Positions 17,749-25,808 of a stretch of DNA of 64,000 nt are shown here, piece after piece. This DNA comes from Mesonia sp008017825 (lineage in GTDB: Bacteria > Bacteroidota > Bacteroidia > Flavobacteriales > Flavobacteriaceae): assembly GCF_008017825.1 (NCBI RefSeq), contig NZ_VRLS01000026.1, forward strand, positions 106,118-170,117, written 5' to 3'. The translations under genes and the position numbers were made by a program. The notes under the pieces were generated by a model. The model made no database searches, was not told where the DNA came from, and was given only the letters and a program-made list of their open reading frames with translations. The first letter of the stretch is position 1. Each line of letters begins with the position of its first letter.

Positions 17749-18615
17749 ATGAAAACACAATCCCATTTCAGTTTAAATAAAAAACAACGAAATGGGATTT
17801 TGTTCTTTTGGGTAGTTATTGTTTTGATTTTTATAGGAATCTGTTATCAAGACACTCTTTTTCCTCTTCCTGAAAATAAGATTGTACAAGATGAGCAAGC
17901 TCAGCTAATTCAACATAAAATAGATTCCTTAGCGAAAGCAAAAACAAAGAAAAAATTTAAAATCTTTCCTTTTAATCCTAATTATATAAGCGATCACAAA
18001 GGTTATACTTTAGGAATGAGTTTGGATGAAATTGACAGGCTTCATCAATACAGAGAACAAAATAAATGGATCAACTCCATTCAAGATTTTAAAAAAGTTA
18101 CTCAGGTTTCAGATTCGTTGCTCAATACCATATCACCCTATTTTAAATTTCCAGAATGGGTAAAAGAAAACAAGAAAAATACTTCGTATAAAAGAGGTGC
18201 CACTCCTCATCATTTAAAATCTGATTTAAATCACGCTACAGAAGATGATTTAATTTCCGTTAACGGAATAGGGCAGACCTTATCTACTAGAATTATTAGA
18301 TATAGAGTTCGTATTGGAGGTTTTATTGATGATATTCAAATTAAAGATATTTACGGATTGTCTTACGAGGCAGAGCAAAACCTTTTAGACAAGTTTACGG
18401 TAAAGGCTAAAAATAAACCTATACTGTTAAATATTAATTCTGCTACAGTTCTTCAGTTAACTGAAATACCTTATTTCGACTACGAACTTGCGAGAAGAAT
18501 AATTAATTATAGGAAATTGAATGAAAAAATCACAACTTTTGAAGAATTAATAAAAATAGATGGTTTTCCTAGTCATAAAATAGATAGAATACAATTATAT
18601 TTGACCGTTGAGTAA
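17749..18615 (+). CDS. Helix-hairpin-helix protein, ComEA-like
   Basis: 288 residues. One TM helix at about 16-36 anchors the protein, leaving the rest in the periplasm. Two clear helix-hairpin-helix units follow ('LNHATEDDLISVNGIGQTLS' around 163 and 'LNINSATVLQLTEIP' around 226), and a degenerate one in 'MSLDEIDRLHQYREQNKW' nearer the N-terminus. HhH domains bind DNA without sequence specificity; ComEA proteins do so in DNA uptake. Whether this one serves competence is inference. It begins 14 bases after the symporter stop. Confidence 0.75.
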   Translation: MKTQSHFSLNKKQRNGILFFWVVIVLIFIGICYQDTLFPLPENKIVQDEQAQLIQHKIDSLAKAKTKKKFKIFPFNPNYISDHKGYTLGMSLDEIDRLHQYREQNKWINSIQDFKKVTQVSDSLLNTISPYFKFPEWVKENKKNTSYKRGATPHHLKSDLNHATEDDLISVNGIGQTLSTRIIRYRVRIGGFIDDIQIKDIYGLSYEAEQNLLDKFTVKAKNKPILLNINSATVLQLTEIPYFDYELARRIINYRKLNEKITTFEELIKIDGFPSHKIDRIQLYLTVE

Positions 18616-18668
18616 TTAATGATAAAAGGGCTTTTTAATTTTTAAAAAGTCAATAAAAGTATAAATAA

Positions 18669-19835
18669 ATGAATAATATGTATTTTACTGAAGAACACGA
18701 ACTTTTTAGGCAAAGTCTTAAAGATTTTTTACAAAAAGAAGTGGTGCCTCATCTAGATAAGTGGGAGAAGACAGGTACTATCGAAAGGTTTATCTGGGAG
18801 AAGTTTGGAGAAATGGGTTACTTTGGTATCAACTACCCAGAAAAATATGGAGGTTTAGAGTTAGACCTTTTTTATACAGTAATTTTCTTAGAAGAATTAC
18901 AAAAAATCAACTCTGGAGGTTTTGCAGCAGCTATGTGGGCGCATGCTTACTTAGCTATGACGCACTTAAATAAAGAAGGAGATGAAAGAATAAAGCAAGA
19001 ATACCTAACTCCAAGTATTGAAGGTAAAAAAATAGGCTGTCTTTGTATTACAGAGCCTTTCGGCGGATCTGATGTTGCAGGTATGAAAAGTACCGCAGTA
19101 AAAGATGGAGACTCTTATATTATAAATGGTTCAAAAACTTTTATTACTAATGGAATCTATTCAGATTACTTGGTAGTAGCAGCGAAGACTTCTCCAGAAT
19201 TAGGAAATAAAGGCATGAGCATTTTTGTGATGGACAGAGATACACCAGGTATTGCTTCTACTAAATTAGATAAGTTGGGTTGGAGAGCTTCAGATACTGG
19301 AGAAATTTCTTTCACCGATGTAAGAATTCCTGCTGAAAACCTAATGGGTGAAGAAGGTCAAGGTTTTCCATACATTATGCAGCATTTTGCATTAGAGAGA
19401 TTGATTATGGGTATTAATGCACATGCAAGAACAGAACATGCATTGCAGTATACTTTGGGATATATGAGTGAAAGAACTGCTTTTGGTAGATCCATAGATA
19501 AATTTCAAGCCTTAAGACATAAAGTAGCCGATATTGCAAGTGAAGTAGAGATGTGTAAAGAATTTAATTATTCTATCGCAAAAAGATTAAATCAAGGTGA
19601 ATATGTAGTAAAAGAGGCGAGTATGTCAAAATTACTTTCTACAAAAATTGCCGATCAAGCTATATATGACTGTTTGCAGCTTTTAGGAGGTTACGGTTAT
19701 ATGGAAGATTATCCATTAGCTAGAATGCTTCGTGATAGTAGGCTTGGACCAATAGGAGGTGGTACTTCCGAAATTCTTAGAGAGATTATCGCCAAAATGA
19801 TTATCGATAAGAAGGAATATAAGCCGGCAACCTAG
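18669..19835 (+). CDS. Acyl-CoA dehydrogenase family protein
   Basis: 388 residues, full length. The FAD-binding middle strand carries 'CITEPFGGSDVAGMKSTA' (about 120-137) and 'INGSKTFITNG'; the C-terminal helical domain carries 'RTAFGRSIDKFQALRH', 'LLGGYGYMEDYPLARMLRD' and 'IGGGTSEILREI'. The position that is the catalytic Glu in short-chain enzymes (YEGTSE) is Gly here, as in long-chain/isovaleryl types, where the base sits in an earlier helix; the Glu in 'FALERLIMG' is the candidate. Reaction: alpha-beta dehydrogenation of an acyl-CoA with electrons passed to ETF. A second Met four codons in (MYFTEEHELF) is an alternative start. A terminator follows. Confidence 0.88.
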   Translation: MNNMYFTEEHELFRQSLKDFLQKEVVPHLDKWEKTGTIERFIWEKFGEMGYFGINYPEKYGGLELDLFYTVIFLEELQKINSGGFAAAMWAHAYLAMTHLNKEGDERIKQEYLTPSIEGKKIGCLCITEPFGGSDVAGMKSTAVKDGDSYIINGSKTFITNGIYSDYLVVAAKTSPELGNKGMSIFVMDRDTPGIASTKLDKLGWRASDTGEISFTDVRIPAENLMGEEGQGFPYIMQHFALERLIMGINAHARTEHALQYTLGYMSERTAFGRSIDKFQALRHKVADIASEVEMCKEFNYSIAKRLNQGEYVVKEASMSKLLSTKIADQAIYDCLQLLGGYGYMEDYPLARMLRDSRLGPIGGGTSEILREIIAKMIIDKKEYKPAT

Positions 19836-19871
19836 ATTAATAATATTGTTTTCGTTGCCACGGAATTAAAT

Positions 19872-19908
19872 AAAAAAGACTCTGCCAATGGTTGGGTCTT
19901 TTTTTTTA
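19872..19908 (+). terminator. Terminator after acyl-CoA dehydrogenase
   Basis: A-run, imperfect stem GACTC/GGGTC with a TGCC-AAT-GGTT top, then a T9 run. Confidence 0.8.
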
Positions 19909-19944
19909 GCTATTAAAAATTTGCGATATAATAATTTTAAAAAG

Positions 19945-19979
19945 TTTGTAGTTTACATTCTCAATAAATAATATATTTG
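19945..19979 (+). promoter_or_regulatory. Promoter of rpsU
   Basis: TTTG at 19945-19948 and TATATTTG at 19972-19979, spacer 23 bp: a textbook Bacteroidota promoter. Confidence 0.75.
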
Positions 19980-19992
19980 CGCAAATTTTTAA

Positions 19993-20004
19993 AGAAAGGA
20001 GGTG
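19993..20004 (+). promoter_or_regulatory. Exceptionally strong Shine-Dalgarno sequence of rpsU
   Basis: AGAAAGGAGGTG is complementary over 12 bases to the standard 3' end of 16S rRNA. GGAGG ends ten bases before the ATG at 20013. Other genes here have A-rich leaders without such a site. In Flavobacteriia the anti-Shine-Dalgarno is held by bS21, bS18 and bS6, and rpsU is the known exception, giving autoregulation by bS21. Confidence 0.85.
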
Positions 20005-20012
20005 GTAAATAG

Positions 20013-20207
20013 ATGTTGATAGTACAGATAAAGGACGGTGAAAATATTGAAAGAGCGTTAAAGCGTTATAAGCAAAAGTTTAATAAAACGAAAACGATGT
20101 TTCAATTACGATCTAGACAAGAATTCATAAAGCCTTCTGTTACAAATAGAGAGAAAATTCAAAAAGCTCGATACATTCAGAAGCTAAGAGATCAAGAGAA
20201 TATTTAA
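20013..20207 (+). CDS. rpsU: Ribosomal protein bS21
   Basis: 64 residues, basic, matching bS21 throughout: 'DGENIERALKRYKQKF' and 'LRSRQEFIKPSVTNREK'. It is a small-subunit protein next to the 16S 3' end; in Flavobacteriia it helps sequester the anti-Shine-Dalgarno. The gene has its own strong promoter and the extended Shine-Dalgarno at 19993-20004, so ribosomes lacking bS21 should favour it and replenish the protein. A hairpin at 20225-20259 lies between it and xerC. Confidence 0.95.
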   Translation: MLIVQIKDGENIERALKRYKQKFNKTKTMFQLRSRQEFIKPSVTNREKIQKARYIQKLRDQENI

Positions 20208-20224
20208 TTTTTCAAAAATCCAAA

Positions 20225-20264
20225 AATTGACCATAAAGTAAGTAACTTTATGGTCAATTCTTTT
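20225..20264 (+). terminator. 15-bp perfect hairpin between rpsU and xerC
   Basis: 20225-20239 pairs with 20245-20259 (15 bp, 5-base loop), followed by CTTTT. It ends seven bases before the xerC ATG. It can act as a terminator/attenuator or mask the xerC start. Confidence 0.7.
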
Positions 20265-20266
20265 AT

Positions 20267-21169
20267 ATGGCATCCATAGATAAATTTGTAGAGTATTTAA
20301 GATTAGAGAAAAACTATTCAGAGAATACGATTATCGCTTATCAAAACGACTTATTAAAATTTAGAAAATTTGTTGAAAGCCAGTTTCAAGAGAGTGAATT
20401 AAAAAGCGTTAATTACTCTATTATTAGGACTTGGATTATAGAGTTGTCAGAAGGGGGGATTTCTAACAACTCTATCAATAGGAAAATTTCATCACTTAAT
20501 GCTTTTTATAGATTTTTGCTTAAAACAAAAACAATTAAGGTCTCTCCTTTGGTTAAACATAAAGCGCTAAAGACTTCTAAAAAAATTCAAGTTCCTTTTT
20601 CTAAATCAGAGATTCAAGAGGTACTTCAATTAATAGAGGTAGATTCTTTTCAGACTTCAAGGGACCGATTGCTAATAGAGTTGCTCTATGTTACGGGTAT
20701 GCGGAGAGCTGAGGTGATTTCCTTAACTTTAAGTAATCTAAATTTAGAAAATAGAACCTTAAAATTCATAGGAAAAAGAAATAAAGAACGGGTGGTCCCT
20801 CTAATTGGTACTTTTGTAAATAGTATTAAGAAGTATTTAAATTTTAGAGAGAAACTTCTACAGAGCTTATCTAAACAAACGGATGTTCTCTTTTTAACAG
20901 AAAAAGCTAAAGAGATCTATCCTACGTTGCTTTATAGGAAAATTAATGAAATGTTTTCATTAGTATCTACTAAAACAAAAAAAAGTCCTCACGTATTAAG
21001 ACATTCTTTTGCAACCCATTTATTAGCCAATGGTGCTAACCTACAAGAAGTAAAAGAACTCTTGGGGCATGATAGTTTGGCTTCTACTCAGGTTTACACC
21101 CATAATGACATTAATAGTCTAAAAAAGGTATATGGGAAATCGCATCCTAGAAATAAAAGTGAAAAATAA
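20267..21169 (+). CDS. xerC: Tyrosine recombinase XerC
   Basis: 300 residues, the usual Xer length. N-terminal SAM-like DNA-binding core about 1-90, catalytic domain 110-295. Catalytic residues: Arg146 in TGMRRAE, a Lys around 170-173 in 'GKRNKER', His242 and Arg245 in HVLRHSF, His268 in 'LLGHDS', and nucleophile Tyr277 in 'TQVYTH'. With XerD it would resolve chromosome dimers at dif; with context rpsU-xerC this is the conserved chromosomal copy rather than a phage or transposon integrase. The start follows a strong hairpin by seven bases and no Shine-Dalgarno is visible. Confidence 0.9.
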   Translation: MASIDKFVEYLRLEKNYSENTIIAYQNDLLKFRKFVESQFQESELKSVNYSIIRTWIIELSEGGISNNSINRKISSLNAFYRFLLKTKTIKVSPLVKHKALKTSKKIQVPFSKSEIQEVLQLIEVDSFQTSRDRLLIELLYVTGMRRAEVISLTLSNLNLENRTLKFIGKRNKERVVPLIGTFVNSIKKYLNFREKLLQSLSKQTDVLFLTEKAKEIYPTLLYRKINEMFSLVSTKTKKSPHVLRHSFATHLLANGANLQEVKELLGHDSLASTQVYTHNDINSLKKVYGKSHPRNKSEK

Positions 21170-21243
21170 TTTTAACTAATATTTTGATAATCAATAAGAT
21201 GTTTTTTTATTCAAAAAAAAGATAAAAAAAAACGCAAAAATAT

Positions 21244-21274
21244 TTTGTGTAATTCACAAACTCCTCTATATTTG
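21244..21274 (+). promoter_or_regulatory. Promoter of the tRNA-tuf operon
   Basis: TTTG 21244-21247 and TATATTTG 21267-21274, spacer 19 bp; about 50 bases before the first tRNA. The stretch from xerC to here holds no gene. Confidence 0.75.
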
Positions 21275-21325
21275 CATTCCGTTAGAAAAGCGGTAGTTCT
21301 TTAGAAAATAGAAAGAGTAAAAGAT

Positions 21326-21399
21326 GCCGATGTAGCTCAGCTGGCTAGAGCAGCTGATTTGTAATCAGCAGGTCGTGGGTTCGAGTCCCTCCATCGGCT
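21326..21399 (+). tRNA. tRNA-Thr (anticodon TGT)
   Basis: Seven-bp acceptor GCCGATG/CATCGGC, anticodon loop TTTGTAA, TTCGAGT T-loop. The CCA end is not encoded. The T-stem GTGGG/CCCTC has one T-T mismatch. Confidence 0.95.
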
Positions 21400-21419
21400 C
21401 TGTTCTATGAAATTTTGAA

Positions 21420-21440
21420 GGTTTTTTTATTTAAAAAACC
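21420..21440 (+). other. AT-rich hairpin between tRNA-Thr and tRNA-Tyr
   Basis: GGTTTTTT pairs with AAAAAACC around a 5-base loop. It is likely part of the processed spacer. Confidence 0.4.
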
Positions 21441-21443
21441 AAT

Positions 21444-21525
<82 letters not shown>

Positions 21526-21572
21526 CTAAAAACTTAATTTAAGATTAAGTTTAGAATGCAAAATTTTGGAAT

Positions 21573-21645
21573 GCGGGAGTAGCTCAGTTGGTAGAGCGTC
21601 AGCCTTCCAAGCTGAATGTCGCCAGTTCGAACCTGGTCTCCCGCT
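21573..21645 (+). tRNA. tRNA-Gly (anticodon TCC)
   Basis: Acceptor GCGGGAG/CTCCCGC, anticodon loop CTTCCAA, T-loop TTCGAAC, CCA not encoded. Confidence 0.95.
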
Positions 21646-21711
21646 CTATTTTCACTAAGGTAACTTGGTGGGGATGGGGCTTAACTTGCATAAAGCAAAA
21701 ATAAGTTTTAT

Positions 21712-21783
21712 GCCGACGTAGCTCAGGGGTAGAGCGCTTCCTTGGTAAGGAAGAGGTCACGAGTTCAATTCTCGTCGTTGGCT
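21712..21783 (+). tRNA. tRNA-Thr (anticodon GGT)
   Basis: Acceptor GCCGACG/CGTTGGC with one G-T pair, anticodon loop TTGGTAA, 72 bases. With the TGT isoacceptor it covers most Thr codons. Confidence 0.95.
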
Positions 21784-21892
21784 CTATTTATGAGGCGTTT
21801 GCTTTTCGTAAACAAAACTTTCGGGTTGTTGTTTTTTTGTATTGTATAAAATTGAACACTAATATATAACTAAGATTAAATAAGTATTAATT

Positions 21893-23080
21893 ATGGCAAA
21901 GGAAACTTATGATCGTTCCAAACCGCACTTGAATATAGGTACAATTGGACACGTAGATCACGGAAAAACAACTTTAACAGCAGCGATTACAAAAGTAATG
22001 GCAGATGCTGGTTATTCAGAGGCTAGTGCTTTTGATCAGATTGATAACGCTCCAGAGGAGAAAGAGAGAGGTATTACAATTAACTCTTCTCACGTTGAAT
22101 ATTCTACAGCAAATCGTCACTACGCACACGTTGACTGTCCTGGTCACGCCGATTACGTGAAGAACATGGTTACTGGTGCTGCTCAAATGGACGGTGCTAT
22201 TTTAGTTGTTGCTGCGACTGATGGTCCAATGCCTCAGACTCGTGAGCACATCCTTTTAGGTCGTCAGGTTGGTATTCCAAGAATTGTTGTATTCTTAAAT
22301 AAGGTTGACCTTGTGGATGATGAAGAATTATTAGAGCTTGTTGAGATGGAGGTTAGAGATTTACTTTCTTTCTACGAGTATGATGGTGATAATGGACCTG
22401 TTGTTTCTGGATCTGCTTTAGGAGCTTTAGAAGGAGATGATAAGTGGACAAAAACAGTTTTAGAATTAATGGAAGCTGTTGATGCTTGGATCGAGTTACC
22501 AGAGCGTGATGTTGATAAGCCATTCTTAATGCCAATTGAAGATGTATTCTCTATTACAGGTCGTGGAACTGTTGCTACAGGTCGTATTGAAACTGGTATT
22601 GCTAATACAGGGGATCCAGTTGAGATCATCGGTATGGGTGCAGAGAAATTAACTTCTACTATTACTGGTATTGAAATGTTTCGTCAGATTCTTGATAGAG
22701 GTGAGGCTGGAGATAATGCTGGTATCTTATTAAGAGGTATTGAGAAGTCTCAGATTTCTAGAGGTATGGTAATTACTAAGCCTGGATCTGTAACTCCTCA
22801 CGCTAAGTTTAAAGCAGAGGTTTATATCCTTAAAAAAGAAGAAGGTGGACGTCATACTCCATTCCATAATAACTACCGTCCTCAGTTCTACGTTAGGACT
22901 ACAGATGTTACAGGTACTATTAATTTACCTGATGGAGTAGAGATGGTTATGCCGGGAGATAACTTGACTATTACTGTTGAGTTGATCCAAACTATTGCAA
23001 TGAATGTTGGTCTTCGTTTTGCTATCCGTGAAGGAGGTAGAACAGTAGGTGCTGGTCAGGTTACTGAAATTTTAGACTAA
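21893..23080 (+). CDS. tuf: Elongation factor Tu
   Basis: 395 residues. GTPase motifs: GHVDHGKT at 19-26, GITIN around 60-64, DCPGH at 81-85, NKVD at 136-139, SAL at 174-176; domains 2 and 3 follow and end with 'REGGRTVGAGQVTEI'. It delivers aminoacyl-tRNA to the ribosome. Codon use is strongly biased (GGT, CGT, GCT rich) as expected for very high expression. It lies downstream of four tRNAs and upstream of tRNA-Trp-secE-nusG, probably transcribed from the tRNA promoter; no clear TAnnTTTG is seen in the 109 bases before it. Confidence 0.97.
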   Translation: MAKETYDRSKPHLNIGTIGHVDHGKTTLTAAITKVMADAGYSEASAFDQIDNAPEEKERGITINSSHVEYSTANRHYAHVDCPGHADYVKNMVTGAAQMDGAILVVAATDGPMPQTREHILLGRQVGIPRIVVFLNKVDLVDDEELLELVEMEVRDLLSFYEYDGDNGPVVSGSALGALEGDDKWTKTVLELMEAVDAWIELPERDVDKPFLMPIEDVFSITGRGTVATGRIETGIANTGDPVEIIGMGAEKLTSTITGIEMFRQILDRGEAGDNAGILLRGIEKSQISRGMVITKPGSVTPHAKFKAEVYILKKEEGGRHTPFHNNYRPQFYVRTTDVTGTINLPDGVEMVMPGDNLTITVELIQTIAMNVGLRFAIREGGRTVGAGQVTEILD

Positions 23081-23103
23081 TTTTGAATATATATTATAAG
23101 TTT

Positions 23104-23130
23104 AAGGTGTTTCGTTTTTCGAAACACCTT
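23104..23130 (+). terminator. Hairpin between tuf and tRNA-Trp
   Basis: A perfect 11-bp stem AAGGTGTTTCG/CGAAACACCTT with a T5 loop, but no T run after it. It may reduce read-through or protect the tuf 3' end rather than terminate. Confidence 0.55.
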
Positions 23131-23141
23131 GGCTTATAGAT

Positions 23142-23214
23142 ACGGGTTTAGCTCAGTTGGTAGAGCACTGGTCTCCAAAACCAGGTGTCGGGAGTTCGAG
23201 TCTCTCAACCCGTG
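23142..23214 (+). tRNA. tRNA-Trp (anticodon CCA)
   Basis: Acceptor ACGGGTT/AACCCGT, discriminator G, anticodon loop CTCCAAA. It lies between tuf and secE, a conserved place in the phylum. Confidence 0.95.
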
Positions 23215-23228
23215 CAAATAAAATAATC

Positions 23229-23426
23229 ATGGCAGGAATCGTAAATTATATTTCAGAGTCTTATAACGAGTTAAAAAACCACGTAACTTGGCCTTCTTAT
23301 GCAGAGGCTCAGAGGCTTACGGTTATTGTGCTTGTTTTTTCAGTATTATTTTCTTTAGCGATATGGGGTGTAGATACCGTTTTTAGTTCTGCGATCGAGC
23401 AATATTTTGAATGGGTAAAATCTTAA
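23229..23426 (+). CDS. secE: Protein translocase subunit SecE
   Basis: 65 residues from the ATG at 23229. The frame extends back through the tRNA-Trp gene to 23157, which cannot be coding. The amphipathic 'YISESYNELKNHVTWPSYAEAQR' with its conserved TWP, followed by a single TM helix, is diagnostic. It braces SecY in the inner-membrane export channel. It begins 14 bases after tRNA-Trp, so its mRNA is released by tRNA processing, and nusG follows after 15 bases. Confidence 0.93.
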   Translation: MAGIVNYISESYNELKNHVTWPSYAEAQRLTVIVLVFSVLFSLAIWGVDTVFSSAIEQYFEWVKS

Positions 23427-23441
23427 GAATCAACTAGCGAT

Positions 23442-23993
23442 ATGTCTGAAGGGAATTTGAAAAAATGGTACGTTGTTCGTGCTGTAAGTGGTCAAGAGAA
23501 TAAAGTTAAGGATTATATAGAAAAAGAAATAGCTCATCAAGGTTTAGAAGATTTTGTAGAGCAAGTCTTGGTTCCTACGGAGAAAGTTATTCAAATCCGT
23601 AATGGAAAAAAAATCAATAAAGAAAGAGTGTATTTCCCTGGATATATAATGGTTCAGGCTAATCTAGGTGGAGAAATACCTCATATTATAAAAGGTATTA
23701 ATGGAGTAATTGGTTTTCTGGGTGAGACAAAGGGAGGTGATCCTGTTCCGTTAAGAAAATCAGAAGTTAATAGAATGTTAGGTAAGGTAGATGAGTTGTC
23801 TGTTAAGGCAGATAGTGTTGCTATTCCTTACAATGTAGGGGAAACTATCAAAGTAGTCGATGGTCCGTTTAACGGATTTAATGGTACTGTGGAGAAGGTG
23901 AATGAGGAAAAACGCAAGCTTGAGGTAATGGTGAAAATATTTGGAAGAAAGACACCATTGGAATTGAGCTACATGCAAGTTGAGAAAATATAA
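23442..23993 (+). CDS. nusG: Transcription termination/antitermination factor NusG
   Basis: 183 residues. NGN domain ('KWYVVRAVSGQENKVKDYIE', 'YFPGYIMVQ') and C-terminal KOW domain ('VVDGPFNGFNGTVEKVNEE'). It binds the RNA polymerase clamp and couples to Rho or ribosomal uS10. The length is standard for Bacteroidota. It is placed with secE and the L11 operon as usual. Confidence 0.95.
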   Translation: MSEGNLKKWYVVRAVSGQENKVKDYIEKEIAHQGLEDFVEQVLVPTEKVIQIRNGKKINKERVYFPGYIMVQANLGGEIPHIIKGINGVIGFLGETKGGDPVPLRKSEVNRMLGKVDELSVKADSVAIPYNVGETIKVVDGPFNGFNGTVEKVNEEKRKLEVMVKIFGRKTPLELSYMQVEKI

Positions 23994-24065
23994 ATTGTTA
24001 CATATATATTAGAATTATTGTTAATGCTTCCACTTTAAAAATAATTCAAACTAAATTTTTAAGAA

Positions 24066-24503
24066 ATGGCAAAAGAAGTAAGTAAGGTTGTAAAGCTACA
24101 AGTAAAAGGAGGCGCGGCAAACCCGTCGCCACCAGTTGGACCTGCTTTAGGTGCTGCCGGAGTAAATATCATGGAATTCTGTAAGCAATTCAATGGTAGA
24201 ACCCAAGATAAAGCTGGTAAAGTATTGCCAGTTGCAATTACAGTATATAAAGATAAGTCTTTTGATTTTGTAATTAAAACTCCTCCAGCGGCTGTTCAAC
24301 TTATGGAAGCAGCAAAAACAAAGAAAGGTTCGGGAGAGCCAAATAGAAAGAAAATAGCAAGCGTAACTTGGGATCAAGTAAGAGCTATTGCTGAGGATAA
24401 AATGCAAGATTTAAATGCGTTTACTGTCGAGTCTGCTATGAAAATGGTAGCTGGTACTGCACGTTCAATGGGAGTAACAGTAAAAGGTGATGCACCATTT
24501 TAA
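24066..24503 (+). CDS. rplK: Ribosomal protein uL11
   Basis: 145 residues, complete. 'GGAANPSPPVGPALGAAGVNIMEFCKQFN' region (shown here by its ends, GGAANPSPPVGPALG and NIMEFCKQFN) is the signature; the C-terminal rRNA-binding domain ends 'ARSMGVTVKG'. It forms the GTPase-associated centre with 23S rRNA. First gene of rplKAJL, 72 bases after nusG. Confidence 0.95.
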   Translation: MAKEVSKVVKLQVKGGAANPSPPVGPALGAAGVNIMEFCKQFNGRTQDKAGKVLPVAITVYKDKSFDFVIKTPPAAVQLMEAAKTKKGSGEPNRKKIASVTWDQVRAIAEDKMQDLNAFTVESAMKMVAGTARSMGVTVKGDAPF

Positions 24504-24521
24504 TCCAAAAAGAAAGTAAAA

Positions 24522-25220
24522 ATGGCAAAATTAACAAAAAAGCAAAAGGAAGTTCAGTCAAAAATAGATTCTACAAGAACCTATACTGTAGCTGAAGCTT
24601 CTGCTTTAATAAAAGAAGTATCTAACGTAAACTTCGATCCGTCTGTAGATTTAGCAGTTCGTTTAAATGTAGATCCACGTAAAGCTAACCAAATGGTTAG
24701 AGGTGTGGTGACACTTCCACACGGAACTGGTAAAGATGTAAAGGTATTGGCTTTAGTAACTCCAGATAAGGAGCAAGAAGCTAAAGATGCTGGTGCAGAT
24801 TATGTTGGTCTAGATGAATACTTAGATAAAATTAAAGGTGGTTGGACTGATGTTGATGTAATCATCACTATGCCTAGTGTTATGGGTAAATTAGGTCCTT
24901 TAGGAAGAGTTTTAGGTCCTAGAGGTTTAATGCCTAACCCAAAAACTGGTACAGTTACTATGGATGTTGCTAAGGCAGTATCTGATGTGAAAGCAGGTAA
25001 AATCGACTTTAAAGTAGATAAAACTGGTATCGTACATGCAGGAATTGGTAAAGCCTCTTTTGATGCAGAGAAAATTGCAGGAAATGCAAGAGAATTATTA
25101 ACTACGCTAGTAAAATTGAAACCTCAGGCAGCTAAAGGTATTTATATTAAAAGTATTTATATGTCTAGTACTATGAGCCCAAGTGTTGAGATTGATACAA
25201 AAAGGTTTACTGAGCAATAA
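24522..25220 (+). CDS. rplA: Ribosomal protein uL1
   Basis: 232 residues, full length. 'MPSVMGKLGPLGRVLGPRG' followed by 'LMPNPKTGTV' is the L1 signature. It forms the stalk at the E site. In many bacteria L1 represses rplKA translation by binding the mRNA; no such leader structure is evident in the short spacer here. It begins 18 bases after rplK. Confidence 0.95.
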   Translation: MAKLTKKQKEVQSKIDSTRTYTVAEASALIKEVSNVNFDPSVDLAVRLNVDPRKANQMVRGVVTLPHGTGKDVKVLALVTPDKEQEAKDAGADYVGLDEYLDKIKGGWTDVDVIITMPSVMGKLGPLGRVLGPRGLMPNPKTGTVTMDVAKAVSDVKAGKIDFKVDKTGIVHAGIGKASFDAEKIAGNARELLTTLVKLKPQAAKGIYIKSIYMSSTMSPSVEIDTKRFTEQ

Positions 25221-25229
25221 TTAGATATT

Positions 25230-25751
25230 ATGACAAGAGAAGAAAAATCACAAGTAATAAAAGATTTAACTGCCCAGTTAACTGATACATCTATCATCTA
25301 TTTAGCAGATATTTCTGGTTTAGATGCTGGGACAACTTCTAACTTAAGAAGAGCTTGTTTTAAAGCTAACGTTAAGTTATCGGTAGTTAAAAATACATTG
25401 TTGGCTAAAGCCATGGAGGTAACCGAAAAAGATTTTGGTGACTTACCGTCAACTTTAAAAGGCAATACTTCAATTATGATTGCAGAAACTGGTAATGCAC
25501 CAGCTAAAGTAATCAAAGAATTCAGAAAAAAGGCTGAAAAGCCACTTTTAAAAGGAGCTTTCATTAATGAGGCTGTATATGTAGGAGATGAGTATTTAGA
25601 AACTCTTTCTAACATTAAGTCTAAAGAAGAAGTTATTGGGGACATCGTTGGATTACTTCAATCTCCTGCTAAAAATGTTGTATCAGCACTTAAGTCAGGT
25701 GGTGGTAAAATTGCAGGAATTCTTAAGACCCTTTCTGAAAAAGAAGGATAA
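25230..25751 (+). CDS. rplJ: Ribosomal protein uL10
   Basis: 173 residues. N-terminal rRNA-binding part ('NLRRACFKANVKLSVVKNTL') and the C-terminal helix that binds L7/L12 dimers. It begins nine bases after rplA, so there is no room for the long L10 leader known from enterobacteria. Confidence 0.95.
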   Translation: MTREEKSQVIKDLTAQLTDTSIIYLADISGLDAGTTSNLRRACFKANVKLSVVKNTLLAKAMEVTEKDFGDLPSTLKGNTSIMIAETGNAPAKVIKEFRKKAEKPLLKGAFINEAVYVGDEYLETLSNIKSKEEVIGDIVGLLQSPAKNVVSALKSGGGKIAGILKTLSEKEG

Positions 25752-25808
25752 AACGTACGCACTTTTTAACAATTATAATTCAAATTACACATTTTAAAAC
25801 GATAGAAA

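Noticed and set aside
20267..21169. Phage or transposon integrase
   Set aside because: The recombinase lies between rpsU and the tRNA-tuf cluster, with no attachment site or mobile genes; it is housekeeping XerC.
22353..22629. Two minus-strand frames inside tuf
   Set aside because: Shadows produced by the biased codon use of EF-Tu; no start region or family features.
23157..23228. N-terminal extension of SecE
   Set aside because: The extra 24 codons lie within tRNA-Trp; the ATG at 23229 gives a standard SecE.
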